Made by a program: the position numbers and the translations under genes. Shown one piece after another: positions 34,301 through 45,324 of a DNA stretch of 64,000 nt (positions are counted from its first letter, which is position 1; each line of letters opens with the position of its first letter). The stretch is from the NCBI RefSeq assembly GCF_022581195.2, contig NC_061470.1, positions 10,230,001-10,294,000 on the forward strand, written 5' to 3'. The stretch is from Helicoverpa zea. Lineage: Eukaryota > Arthropoda > Insecta > Lepidoptera > Noctuidae. The notes beneath the pieces were generated by a model. It was not told the origin of the DNA and ran no database searches. It saw only the letters and a list, made by a program, of their open reading frames with translations.

Positions 34301-36295
34301 GGACCCAATGGCGTATCATCTAAGTAATCATTGGTGAACATGCTCAAATATATTGAGTCCACCTCTGTTCTATACTCTATAAGAGGCTTCAGATTCTCGT
34401 TCGGGTTGTATGGTACAGTCAATTGTACCACGGTCCATTCTGGAATAAAATGCGATTATGTTTGTAAATATTGAAGTCCAAAACAAAAGATACAATGGGT
34501 AGAAATAAAATATATGAAATAAGATAATGGGTTTTGTTACTATTTCATCGTAAAACAGAGAATTTTCATATCATTTTGGTATAGATTACAAAGTGGGGAA
34601 AAACAGGATACATTTTATCTGGCCATGTTAACAGTTTCTTCAGGATGCAGGAAACCAAACAAAAATTAAATATGTTTCTCTTTTCTTTTTATTGGTGAGC
34701 AGTTTGTAAATATTCACAACAAAACTATTTTAAGAAATTGAGATCTTAATTATTATTGAAAAAAAATAGATATTGTACCTTTTGGTAGTTCTTTCAAAAT
34801 CTTCAGAAAGTTGTCCACATTATTTTCCTTGGAGAAGTGAAGATACCTCTTGTAAAACGGCATCTCATCTTCTATGGCGAATGAGTCCAAAACATTTGTT
34901 ATGTCATCCGTCCCTTCTGATAGTATATCTAGTAGTTTTTTGTCAGTCTTTGATCTGCAATATAAAGAAGTAAATATTGTAATATTTATTTATTCAGGCG
35001 AACCAACAACATATTTACAAAACAAGTAGTTGCTTAGTTTCATACGTTTGTGTTCATTTACAATAAGTTACAGAGAATAATACTTATTTATTAACATTAC
35101 TCCATTCAAAACTATGGAAAAAAAATAAACAATGAGTATAAGTTAATTTCTTCAATTTAATATCAGGGGATGATATTTGAGTATTTTATCCAGATTAGGC
35201 TGGAAACAGTGCTCTGCCAACGGTCAGTGCTGACCGAACGTACCAACCGAATCACATGCAAAATCACACACGTACCGTCAGCGTAGCTGTGTGCGCATTC
35301 ATAGACTTGCACAGATAGGTACAGCTATGTCGATCGACGGTCAGGGCTCACCGTTAGTCGAGCACTGTTTCCAGCCTTAGGTTTTTTTAAATATGAAATG
35401 ATAAAAATATGATTTCAGATATAAAATGGAAGAATAGGGCCTTTCTAAGCAGCAATGCTCAGTATAGCAGATATAATTAAAGTGACTACTTACATTGGAT
35501 TTAAATCAACCAAATCCTTTATTGGTTTTATGTAGCTTGTTATTTTGTGCAGTTTATTTTCTGAAACATTAAAAATAATACTTATTTATAAATTCATCAT
35601 TCATGTAATATTTTATACACTGGCATTTCTTAGTTCCTTGCCTCCTGCGTTCCTTGTTATGTTAGAATCCTAGACTTGGAATTAATTTTAAATTATGTAT
35701 GGCCAGTGGGTTGTCTTAGGGATACTCGCGTTTGGAAGCTTTAATTATATGATATTTGTTTACAAACTACACAACAGAATCACATACCTACCTACAGACA
35801 TCAGCATAATAATCTAAAATCGATAAATCTACAGCTATTTATAAAGTTGTATGTAAACAAATACTAACCAGCAGTCTTTAACTGTTCATCTCTATAAACA
35901 GCCATAGTCCTCAGAGAAGCGGACGCCGCCTCACTCAAATGGAATGCACAACCAACGTCATCATTGTCCGACAAGCATTCTTCAGCCATCAGTTTCCGAC
36001 CACCTTGAGAATATCATATAAGTCATGTTATTATTCACACATTACAAAGACCTTTTGTCTAGGAAATAATTGATTTATTACCTCACTTATGACTTCTATT
36101 GCAAGATAAACGATTAAAATTCCTGTTTAGTTAAATATAAATACAGTTTTATTGTGAAATAAAGTACAAAAACTTACTCTGATAATTCGGTCCGTTGGGA
36201 GTCGAAGGCACTTCATTCACGTATTTGTTTAGTATGTTCTTGAATAAGGGCTTCGTAAAGTTTATTTCATTGGTAAATACATCGAAATCCTCCAT
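28399..36295 (-). CDS. Sse: Separase (peptidase family C50), short insect type
   Basis: Thirteen exons on the minus strand: 36295-36178, 36003-35869, 35560-35494, 34954-34779, 34439-34266, 33931-33789, 32126-31999, 31707-31350, 30987-30819, 30185-30050, 29669-29493, 29064-28919, 28541-28399. All have GT/AG borders and matching phases; the 2070 nt give 689 residues. Separase cleaves cohesin at anaphase. The C-terminal half holds the C50 domain: VDGYFAAKCDVGRYVINP, then WKGHVGEPPSPADF, then the catalytic YCGHGDG (His539) and LSGCGS (Cys568), then VVGMLWEVTDLEVDK, all in family order; the His-Cys spacing of 29 is close to that of other separases. The length resembles the roughly 630-residue Drosophila enzyme, which works with a separate Three rows subunit, and not the long one-chain form. 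The catalytic exon is unusually GC-rich. The C-terminus is LPLRIRE. Confidence 0.93.
30526..30712 (-). repeat. Retroposon family A, reverse copy in a separase intron
   Basis: It contains CGGCTGTCATTGGAACATCT, AGACTGGAAGCCAACCCCAA and the GTAACTGGGTTGAGGTCAGA core of the family. Confidence 0.65.
32183..32413. mobile_element. MITE with 60-bp perfect inverted repeats in a separase intron
   Basis: The first 60 bp (TATAGTTCGGCCATTCAGAG...) are an exact inverted copy of the last 60 bp. The total is 231 bp with a loop of about 110 bp. TA at each end may be the target duplication. The perfect arms suggest a recent insertion or constraint on the palindrome. Confidence 0.85.
32485..32645 (-). repeat. 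Degenerate tract of the 25-bp minisatellite
   Basis: Repeated TATGTAC-TCCCTTA-like words (for example CTCCCTTATCTACTACCCCT at 32535) at roughly 25-bp intervals are the complement of the array at 18821-20645. About six diverged units. Confidence 0.6.
33028..33112 (-). repeat. Second degenerate tract of the 25-bp minisatellite
   Basis: Words such as TTTTCCCCTATGTACTACCT and CTTTTCCTTATGTGCTTTTT match the complement of the 18821-20645 unit. It abuts a family A retroposon at 33113. Confidence 0.5.
33113..33245 (+). repeat. Retroposon family A, separase intron copy
   Basis: It begins AGCGACTACCTATCTGACCT and ends near CGTAACGACTGCCAAAGATG, matching the 3' two-thirds of the family. Confidence 0.6.
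33468..33560 (+). repeat. Helitron-like repeat head
   Basis: CTAATATTATAAAGCTGATG followed by an AGCTCTAATTTCAGGGATCA segment, as in the copy at 62157-62330. It is truncated or very diverged beyond this point. Confidence 0.4.
34105..34250 (+). repeat. Helitron-like repeat body
   Basis: ATTACTGAACCGATCTGAAA, then GAGTAACATAGGCTATATTT, then GGGCAGTAGTTCCCACAGGA and a GGGTGAAACCGCTGG end. It is the best preserved example of the family's 3' part in the window, in a separase intron. Confidence 0.6.
35195..35379. mobile_element. PIF/Harbinger-type MITE in a separase intron
   Basis: A 179-bp element (35198-35376) has inverted ends GGCTGGAAACAGTGCTC and its complement, and is flanked on both sides by TTA. 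A three-base TWA target is typical of PIF/Harbinger elements. Inner inverted similarity includes CGGTCAG. Confidence 0.75.
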
Positions 36296-36667
36296 TATTT
36301 AAGAAACTTTGTAACTTTTTTGTAAGTTTTGGCCTATTTTGAAGTTCAAATTCAAATTATGAAGACAGAAGACTATGAAGCCGCGTTCCAATTTAGAATT
36401 CAAGTGTTTCGGTATGTCATTTAACGCAGGCAGCATTTTCTCTCTTTCATACACTCAAAAACGAAAAGAGTACAAAGTGATCTCTTTGTAACAAATTATT
36501 AGAAGGCTGGAACGCGATAGTATTTTAGAACATTTGACATTTTAAAACCGTTAGTTATAACGTTCCGTTTTACAAAGATAACTTACAACTCCACATTTTA
36601 TTCTACGTAAGAATTAATCATTCGAACGATATTTTATTTCGGGAATTTTTAAAAGCTATTTTTATCA
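36296..36667. other. Separase upstream region
   Basis: It contains the likely promoter. An imperfect inverted pair, GCCGCGTTCCAA at 36380 and TGGAACGCG at 36508, may be the ends of another short element (about 36378-36520). No TATA box stands out. Confidence 0.35.
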
Positions 36668-36836
36668 TATGGTGTCTACACACCAAAGCCGCTGATGCCG
36701 GCGGCACAGCCCGGCGGCCCAAGCCGCCGGCCGTATTTTGTTCAATCATGCCGCATGATTGTACAAAATACGGCCGGCGGGTTGGGCCGCCGGGCTGTGC
36801 CGCCGGCATCTGCGGCTTTGGTGTGTAGACACCTAT
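36668..36836. mobile_element. 163-bp near-perfect foldback palindrome
   Basis: 36671-36833 is an inverted repeat with 81-bp arms, a one-base centre and three mismatched pairs. It is flanked by TAT on both sides. Arms are GC-rich (CCGGCGGCACAGCCCGGCGG). It lies about 375 bp above the separase start codon. Non-coding. Confidence 0.9.
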
Positions 36837-39800
36837 AGAGTTATTTTAACTACGTAGACTCATAAGCCTTATAGAAAGAGTATGTTCACAATTCTAGAAA
36901 TTGCGTGCTGATTCATTGCAATTAGCTTGTATTTATTTCTGTCGAACTTTCTATTTGCCGTATAATGATGAGGTACGAAGACGTAAGAATATTAATTAGG
37001 TAACGCCATTGATATTCCATACCGTATTATGCAAACTGCATTGCTATGTGTAGTACTCGCGTAGTTGTTGAAGCCAGATTAGATATTTATGACCGGTCAT
37101 ATAAAATATTGTTTAACTTACCCACATAACTGCATAATACACCTATGCATTAATAGGCTAGTAGGTATGTAGTTGTAAATTAATACTATAAAGTATTGAG
37201 CAAGAAGGCTATCGAGTATGCTATTGATGCCAAAAAAGGTGATGACCGTAAATAAAAAATATCGTAGATTCTCGCAGAGAAGCAACACGGTTCGTTTCAA
37301 AAGTCTAATTTGCAAAATTAAATAAGAGATTGTAGCAAATATCGATGCTAGCAATCAAGCATTGTATAAGTGACTGCAAGCTTGCAAACTGCGTTTGCAG
37401 TCACGCACGACCATGTGGTAGGCCCATGCATCGCAACTTAGCGTGCATGGGACAACTTTACTAACATTAGGTAATCTGTTTATAGGGAATCGTGCAATTA
37501 ATAGGCCAAAGTTATTTTACAACTTTTTATTTCATAATAAACATAAACAATGCGCAAATTAGTTAACCGTCAATTTGCCACATTACAATATTTACCGACT
37601 TTCTCGTCGTAAGCAATTATACTCTCAGTAAGTAGGGTAAATAAAAGTTTCTAATTTTTTAAAGTTACAAAAATAACTGAAAGTGGTTACGCTTATATTG
37701 ACTAACAAAATGCTACTTACAAATAGTACAAAAAATATTAGTGGCACTGATAAACATTCTACAAAACCATACAAATGTGTGGGAACACAGATTAAGTAAT
37801 TATTTTCGAAATTGTGCTAATATAAGGCACAAAATGTAGGTAAAGTTTCAAACGCCGAACAACAAATATATGGCCGAAATACTTTTAAAAATACAATTCA
37901 TTAAGCTTACACAAGTGCCTAATAAAAAATTTGATACAAAATAAAAAGGAGGTAATTTGAGTATAACAGTGACGGCAAATGCAAACAGTGGACATCTTTG
38001 CATTTGCTAATAATTTACCGCGTTGATTTCTCAAAATAAAGGATACAACAATACTGATGAAATAATACATGATGGGAGTATCTACACCGGTTCATAAATG
38101 TGGCCCTATTTATGAGGCCTAGCGATATTGGATTGGCAAATTGCATTGAGAGAGCGATCTGTCGTTTGAACAATTAACAAATGTGGTAATTACCACATTA
38201 CAAATGAAGCTACAAAATTATCACGTATTAAATTGCACTTATAATATGCGTAATCGCATACCGTCGGATGGCGCAACCCAATTGTTAAGCCTCATGTAAA
38301 CAACGATAATATGCTATACTGTAAACATGCCACGAGCCAGTTCATGATACTGAATTCATAGCGCAAACATCGTACCATGAAATCCAGGACATTATCTAGC
38401 TAAACCGTACAATACAATGATAAAATCAATAACTCTTTCAAAATGGATATGTTCTGTATATTCCTAACTAATAATACTTAGGTATCTATGTTATTTATCA
38501 CACCATATTGCGTTTTCATACGAGAGCAGGAAGACTATTGTAGTGGCATGCATACACTAGCATACAGCTTTTTGTTCAGTGTAGAAAGTAAGGTACAACA
38601 AAGCAACAGTTTTGCTAATACAAAAAAGCAAAAAGCATTTAAAGTATCACTTAATATTTAACACATTTCTACTTAACCATAACACAAAAATAAACTATTC
38701 GAATGAATTCAACATGTTTAGAAATATTTTCGTTTATTCTATTACGAAGCTTTTCGTTAATCCCGAACGTGGGTAGAAGACGAAAACATTAATAGATTCT
38801 GAGAACTACCTATCTAGTTAGTGTTTCAGTGGTAAGTTTAGTTCATAATATAAATCTTGTATACCAAGTGTTATTAACAAACAACAATTAATTTCATCTA
38901 AACATCGTGTTACAGAAATACTACTAAATATGTATAAAAACCTACTAATCCATATATTAATTGATTATAAAGGCATTCGTCGGATATGACTCGAAGGCAC
39001 ATTTTTTAAACAAAAGTTAAGAGATATAACCTTGGTGGTTACTCATCACAAGTTCGTTATAACGTTAATTTGCATATCTACGTAACAAACGCGATCTACC
39101 GTACGTCTCTATAACATTCTACGTGAAACAAAGTTTAAATCAATTTCTCCAAGCACCTCACACTACGATAAAACATCTCTTTCAGTAACACTAACCCTAT
39201 ACCACTTTTTAAAATTTTTTTAAACGTGATTATAATTATCTACCAGTAAATCTAACGATTTATAAATATTTTACACTAATAAAAAAAGACTTATTGTATA
39301 CACCTATTATTGCCCATTTCGATATAAGTTCAGTAGTGTCGTTGCTACTAAACATAGCGTATAAATAAATAAATAGGTATATACACTTACTAAGATAACG
39401 GAAAGACACTCGATCATATCGTGATTCGCAAGATTTGAAAAGATTATGCATGCTTATCAAAGATTTATCTTATTTACAATTCAGAGTGAATCGAGAAAAA
39501 AGGCCTTGAAATCTATCACATTTAAGTTTGGGATACTTAACAGGCAATAGCCAACATAAAATAAATTACTATAAACTTGTAAAAACAGCAAATACTGTCA
39601 TTTCCAGATGAAGGAATTAAGTAGCCGTTGTATTATGCGAATTACTGTTGCATTTATTCGAGTGTACGCGCTCGTCTCCGCTCAAATGAACATATAGCGT
39701 AGGCGTCTTTACACTTGGCAATGCACGACCTCACAACACGCTTAATTTATTCTATCTCGCACAGTCGCACCGCTATCATACCCCCGCGCAACTAGTTCAT

Positions 39801-39947
39801 AGCAATAAGTGATTTCATAGGCGCGGGGGTCTGACAAAATACTATAGAACTTAAAAAAATATATAAAATGATCACATACATAAACAGTTCCGAAAATTAA
39901 ACTGTGGCACTCAGAAAATGGAAGTACAATAACATCCTGAGTGTCGA
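36837..39947. other. No coding exon seen; probably egalitarian 3' region
   Basis: This AT-rich stretch lies downstream of the egalitarian stop codon on the minus strand and upstream of separase. Two small hairpins lie close together: TGACTGCAA/TTGCAGTCA at 37371-37403 and CCCATGCA/TGCATGGG around 37420-37450. Several minus-strand AATAAA words are present, so the egalitarian 3' end cannot be fixed. Confidence 0.4.
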
Positions 39948-42524
39948 TCAAGACATGTTGTTGATGCCCACCCTCTTGCTCAGAGGAGACGCGTCCAGGA
40001 TCCTCTCGTTGGCTTTGTCCTCCTCCCTGAAGTGAATACGCGTGATGACAATGTCCCCCGTGCTAAGAGTTTGCGATCCAACCTCAGTTTTCTTAGTTTC
40101 ATTGAGATCATTGCACTTAACTTCATCATAAGTATTGGAATTATGGCATCTGCAGCTGCAGCTACAGCTTTTCCTATCTGGCTCACCTAAGTTCAAAATT
40201 TGGCTTAGATTGGACCAATCCTTGTTTTTGAGCAATGGCAGTGTTTGTTCCATTGTTTGTGAGAATTTATCCTCCAACTCTCCACTGAGGGGGGCGACAG
40301 CCGACAGAATAGCTTCCAAGCGATTAATCTTTTCTACCTTATCCATATTTGTGTCTGATAAGATTTCGTCCATCATCTGCATGGATTCTGTAAGACTTGG
40401 TGGCTGTGTGGAGTGTGGGGATGATATGGGATCAGAAGGGTTTGACTCTAAGCTGGCCATTTCATTTTCCCTTTCATCATCATCTGAATCAGAGTCCTTG
40501 TCATGCCCAATAGCTTCAAGTTTCTCCAATTTCTTGGAGATTTTGTGACAGCCCTTCAGTTTCTCTTTCTCCTCTTCTGTGAGTTCAATGTATCTGAGCA
40601 GTCTAATTTCCCTGTTGCTCAATACAATGTTTTTGGTTGTTTCAGCCAATTTCTGCTTCAGCTCACCAACTTCTGTGTTTATTTTGCGCTGTCTCTTACG
40701 CAATTTAACTTCAGTTGGTTGAATGTGCATGAATACTTGCTCATTGCTCAGTTCCTCAAATAGCTGCTGATTCTCTGGTTTGATGTTGCTGGACATGTAT
40801 GCATATATTGCTGGATTTACTAAAGACAGGACATCTGAAGCAGAGTAGATTATCATATCTTTTGTCAGAGGTCTTCTTGCCCAATAGCGTTGGTCCCTGC
40901 GGTATACATTCTTCAACTGTTCCTTCATGGGGTTCATGGGTGCATTATACAATTCACATAAGGCATTCAGGCTTAAATTCTTGACTTTGTAAACAGGCAC
41001 ACCCTGTTGTTGCAACTGCAACACAGCATGAGCAGCCTGTGTATCAAAAACATTCTTCAAAACAATCTCGAACTGATTGTGTAAATTGACTGAGTCATTC
41101 CTGCAGTCATGTATAATTTTAACTACATTTTCGCTCTCTAATAATTCCTTAATTTTACCCTCCACAACCATGCCGGGGCATGCCATTATATCTAATATGT
41201 ACACTTCACCATTCATGGTGGCTATTTGACACAACGTCAAAACTCCTTTGAGGCCAAGGTTTATTCCTTCGCAGTCAAAGGATACAATATTCTTAGCATT
41301 GCGTTTAGGCACCATAATGCTTTCAATGAGCGTGGCACATTCCCTTACATTAGCTATGACGGTTGTGCACTGGAGCACCTTCTGACGCCACGCCTCACCC
41401 ATCAGATTATTCCTTAGGCTCGGAGTACCATTTGTTTCTTCAGCACTTCGCGCATTCAGATGATTATTGACTCTGTCACGCACCATGTTCTCTGCCAAAT
41501 TCTTTATGACAATGGAATTGATTCTTTGCTTCAGAGTCTGGTTCGCAATATTAGCTTGAGGTCCTCGGGGAGATTCAATAGGACTGAGTATTCTGTTTGC
41601 GGGGCTCTTTTTGCCATCTGATGGAGTGGGACTCTCGACTGTGAGGGGAATCGGGGATGCGGGCTTTTCCTCGACCACAGGCTTTGGTACATCAGTCTTT
41701 GCTTTAGCTTTTGCATTAAGATACATAACAGGTATTTTTGGTTTACTAATTAGTGTGACCAGGTTCGACTGAACATGGAATGAGTCTGAAAATATTTTTA
41801 AGAACGCGCTCAAATCTGCCGGGGACTTGAACATTTGATACCAGTATTCTTGTGGAAAACGGGACACTATTAAGTGGAAGAGCTGGTCGACCATGACGGG
41901 GCCCTTAGCCTCTATGCACTGTGCAACATAGTCTAGCAACTGCTGGGCAGTGTCTGTGTTTATATTAGCTACAGGTAGATTGTGGAATTGTTCAGAATTT
42001 GTGTGTGCGTTACCTCTCCTATGATTCTCACTGACTAGAACGACGTTGTCATCGATGATCTGGAAGGTGTCCGGATGCTTCAGCAGGAAGTCCTTGAACT
42101 CCTTGATCCTCTGACCGGAGATGTGACGCACCTGCGGGGAGGCCTGGCTCCTGTGCCCGAGCAGGCTCTTGATGGGCACCTCGGTGCCCTCGCCGTACTG
42201 CACCATCTTGCCCGCGAAGTACTCCTTCGCTTCCTCGATGTAGTCGTTGTTGGAGGAGGCGCCAGCCCCGCTCAGATGCTTCTGGAACGTGTTGATATCA
42301 ACATAGTCCCCGTCTATGCTGAACAACGCCGGGTACTGAGCCAGGAACTTCTTGAGGCCCGACTGCGACCCGCCAGCGATCTGTCGCATCTCCTTGGTGA
42401 ATCCTTTGGCACCAAACTGGCAGGAAAGATCGTGCAACGTGCGCGGCTCGCCTTTGTCGAGCAGGCGTTCCACGAAGAACAACAGAGTAAGGTTCCTAGC
42501 GAGCTCATATTCCATTGATTCCAT
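39948..42524 (-). CDS. egl: Egalitarian, BicD- and dynein-linked RNA adaptor
   Basis: A single open frame of 858 residues. Egalitarian binds localisation signals in mRNA and links them through BicD and dynein light chain to dynein; it is needed for oocyte fate and mRNA localisation in flies. The N-terminus (MESMEYELARN) is conserved in insect Egl proteins and includes the BicD-binding part. Residues about 410-580 form a 3'-5' exonuclease-like domain of the DEDDy type: SFDCEG (Asp417, Glu419), IHDCRNDS (Asp473, Asp477) and YSASD (Tyr560, Asp564), so the catalytic set seems to be kept. Acidic and coiled stretches follow (about 630-690), then a CSCSCRCH cysteine cluster, then VGSQTLSTGD near 815-823, which fits an LC8 dynein light chain site (SQT at 817-819). 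The first ATG at 42524 gives the conserved start. No intron interrupts the coding region. Confidence 0.97.
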   Translation of the reverse strand: MESMEYELARNLTLLFFVERLLDKGEPRTLHDLSCQFGAKGFTKEMRQIAGGSQSGLKKFLAQYPALFSIDGDYVDINTFQKHLSGAGASSNNDYIEEAKEYFAGKMVQYGEGTEVPIKSLLGHRSQASPQVRHISGQRIKEFKDFLLKHPDTFQIIDDNVVLVSENHRRGNAHTNSEQFHNLPVANINTDTAQQLLDYVAQCIEAKGPVMVDQLFHLIVSRFPQEYWYQMFKSPADLSAFLKIFSDSFHVQSNLVTLISKPKIPVMYLNAKAKAKTDVPKPVVEEKPASPIPLTVESPTPSDGKKSPANRILSPIESPRGPQANIANQTLKQRINSIVIKNLAENMVRDRVNNHLNARSAEETNGTPSLRNNLMGEAWRQKVLQCTTVIANVRECATLIESIMVPKRNAKNIVSFDCEGINLGLKGVLTLCQIATMNGEVYILDIMACPGMVVEGKIKELLESENVVKIIHDCRNDSVNLHNQFEIVLKNVFDTQAAHAVLQLQQQGVPVYKVKNLSLNALCELYNAPMNPMKEQLKNVYRRDQRYWARRPLTKDMIIYSASDVLSLVNPAIYAYMSSNIKPENQQLFEELSNEQVFMHIQPTEVKLRKRQRKINTEVGELKQKLAETTKNIVLSNREIRLLRYIELTEEEKEKLKGCHKISKKLEKLEAIGHDKDSDSDDDERENEMASLESNPSDPISSPHSTQPPSLTESMQMMDEILSDTNMDKVEKINRLEAILSAVAPLSGELEDKFSQTMEQTLPLLKNKDWSNLSQILNLGEPDRKSCSCSCRCHNSNTYDEVKCNDLNETKKTEVGSQTLSTGDIVITRIHFREEDKANERILDASPLSKRVGINNMS

Positions 42525-43392
42525 TTCCCTGCAGTTGGTGCCAATGTGTTGAACTTAAACTAAATTTTTTCTACGTATATGTGTCACCCACAACACCATG
42601 AAATTTTTCTTTTCTATCCGCACCTGAACCATAGACTACAGATAAAAGTGAAGTGAAGTGCAAAACTGCTGATGCTGATTGATACTGATAATACCAAAAC
42701 AAACTACGAGAAAAAAATGACGTTGCAATTATATAACTGCTTTGCAAAATTATCTGATAACGATAAAATTATCTGATTTATACAACAATAACAGAAAATT
42801 GGTCAGAGGTAGTCGAAATTTACGTGGAAAATCCCTAAAAGTAAATAGTTTTAAAAATATTGTGAGTAAATACATTAATAAAAATGTATACTTATTTATT
42901 GGAGACATTTGATTACCACTGCATTTTTAAGAGAAAAATTATAAATTGTCTGAAGTAAATATAATTTTAGTAAATTATACAATAATTACACTAAATCACA
43001 TCACTTATTCATAGACTATGAAACTTATTTTCTTAACGGTATAAATGCCTGGCTGCAGCTTTAGTAATACGTGGCAAAATTATTTTGTTCAATTAATTAA
43101 ATAACAGAAGATAATTCACAAGTAGATAAAGATATGATGAATATATTAAAATTGATAATAATATTTTTAGAAAAATATTTTTCGCCTCGTGTCACACTAT
43201 AGTATCAGTTAAGTCAATGTCAATGTCAATTTGTTTCACGGCGATTGTATTGGCGTCCCGATATTTAATTTTCAATTGCTGTAATCAATACAAATTGCTT
43301 GAATTTCTTCTCAATCGCCTTTCCAAGAACCGGAGTAATTGTAGTGCTACAGTTAACGGTTTTCTGTAACAATATCGTACTCAAACAACATC
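42525..43392. promoter_or_regulatory. Shared upstream region of egalitarian and Vps29
   Basis: The two genes are divergently transcribed, with start codons 868 bp apart, so this stretch should hold both promoters. A tandem GTCAATGTCAATGTCAAT lies near 43212-43232, and a TCAGTT initiator-like word is at about 43205. No TATA box is evident. Precise start sites cannot be given. Confidence 0.5.
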
Positions 43393-45084
43393 ATGGTAAG
43401 CAGTTTTTGTGAACGTTATTACCAACACGGAACTTGTACACCCACTTTTTCAATAGTAATTGCTGTACAATATTTAACTGGCTTGTGCAGTCAAAGTTTA
43501 AAGTTGCCTGGTTTATAATATATCTTTTTGATACATTTACACTTGAGGAAAAAGATAGATCATAGCCTAACAAGTTAAGAAACAAATAAGTGAAATCGGG
43601 TCATGTATTGTTACAATTTAGACTTGATTAGTTTTCAGCACTCCATTATATATGGTTTATTGCAAATCCTGCAAAGTCTGCTACAAAACTTGAGTAACAC
43701 TTGTCACAATTTAGCAGAGAAAATCAGAAAAACATGAGCATTTGCAATAATTTCAATAACAAACCTCGTTTACCAAATTATTATCAACATTTACAGCTAG
43801 TCCTAGTTCTCGGAGACCTGCACATCCCTCACCGCTGCAGTAGCCTGCCGCCCAAGTTTAAGAAGCTGCTGCTTCCAGGCCGGATACAGCATATTCTATG
43901 TACAGGAAACCTCTGTACGAAGGAGTCCTATGATTACTTGAAGACTTTAGCCAGCGATGTCCATGTTGTCAGGGGAGATTTTGATGAGGTTTGTACTCAA
44001 GTAAATAAAGATAATCTGGTTTAATCTTGCTAGATAGACATTTTTTCTGAATAAACTTGCTAGCTAAGCTAAAAATATTTACTTATCAAAATGTTCTTGT
44101 GTTCCTAAAGTTGTTGTCTTCTCTCAAATCTGGCTGATTTAGTTAGAACATGCAAAATTCATTTACAGTTTGCCAATTTTTTTTCTTAATAAATCAGGAT
44201 TTAAGCCTGTTAGTCTTACAGCCTTTTTATCATCCCACTGCTGGGCACGGGCCTCCTCTCATACGGAGAAGGAGGATTTAAGCCAGGAATTATAAAATTG
44301 TGGTGCTCAATAACTTATCAATAAACACTTAGCTCAATACTACTTCAAAAGTTACTTTTCTATCTCCAGAATTCCACATACCCAGAACAGAAAGTGATAA
44401 CCGTCGGTCAGTTCCGCATCGGTCTGATCCATGGCCACCAAGTAGTACCCTGGGGTGACGAGGAGACCCTCGCTCTTGTACAGAGGCAGCTGGACGTAGA
44501 TATCCTGATATCGGGCCACACTCACCGCTTTGAAGCGTACGAGCATGAGAACAAGTTTTATATCAATCCGGGATCTGCTACTGGGGCATATAGTCCTCTT
44601 TTCAGGTAACTTTTTGTAGATTTCATAGATATATTTATATTAGAACTCAAATATAAGGTTGATGACTAATGTTCAGGTAGTATGATATATACTTGTTTAC
44701 ATAACTCACATGGCAGAGCTAATAGATTGAGAAATTGCAAAAATAAAATTAAAATTCAACTCTATTTTGATAGAGGTGAGGGTTTTTTACATGTAAATAT
44801 ATCTTCTAGTATATTTTTTTGTGAAAACTCGTAAATAACTCTGTACATATTTTTGATATAAATAAAATTCCATAGACAAGTTGACAATCTGAAAACTAAA
44901 AAATTATGTGTTATTTCAATTCAGCACTGAGAAAGTTCTATATGTCCAATATTTTATTGTTCACAGGAATGCCACTCCATCATTTGTTCTGATGGACATC
45001 CAAAGCTCAACGGTAGTCACTTATGTCTACAAACTGCTCGGAGACGAAGTCAAAGTGGAAAGAATTGAATACAAGAAAGCCTAA
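43393..45084 (+). CDS. Vps29: Retromer subunit VPS29
   Basis: Four exons: 43393-43395, 43797-43988, 44370-44605, 44967-45084. They join in phase to 549 nt, 182 residues, the exact length usual for VPS29. The first coding exon holds only the ATG; the second begins LVLVLGDLHIPHR. VPS29 is the phosphoesterase-fold subunit of retromer, with VPS26 and VPS35, for endosome-to-Golgi and endosome-to-surface recycling. The metal-site motifs are visible: GDLH (Asp8, His10), CTGN, RGDFDE, HGHQ and SGHTH. The fold is kept although VPS29 is not thought to act as an enzyme in retromer. The split directly after the start codon also occurs in vertebrate VPS29. Reading back into intron 1 from exon 2 gives a spurious longer frame. 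Confidence 0.97.
44222..44290 (+). repeat. LINE 3' tail fragment in Vps29 intron 2
   Basis: Contains CCCACTGCTGGGCACGGGCC and TCATACGGAGAAGGAGGATT; sister of 17605-17690. Confidence 0.5.
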
Positions 45085-45324
45085 CTATTAATGTAGTTGT
45101 AAAATAGTTTTAATTAATATATTGTTATGTATCATAATAATATTATATGTAATATTCATAATAATATCATAATAGTATTATAGTAATCATATTATGTGTA
45201 TAAAGTTTATATGGATAAATATCTCTTTAATTGTAATAAATGCACCTGAGTACATTTTATGAAAGATTTTTTAATGATAATTGTATCCATAAAGTTAACT
45301 GCTTACCTCCATGTTTTCTCTATG

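Noticed and set aside
37371..37450. Two adjacent small hairpins as a microRNA cluster
   Set aside because: The stems are only 8-9 bp, too short for microRNA precursors.
40135..42552. Plus-strand frames of 60-147 codons across the egalitarian locus
   Set aside because: They are shadows of the 858-codon egalitarian frame, with no splice or family support.
43701..43796. A longer N-terminus for Vps29 starting at 43701
   Set aside because: It reads through intron 1; the acceptor at 43796 and the conserved start M-LVLVLGDLH formed with the ATG exon at 43393 fit the family exactly.
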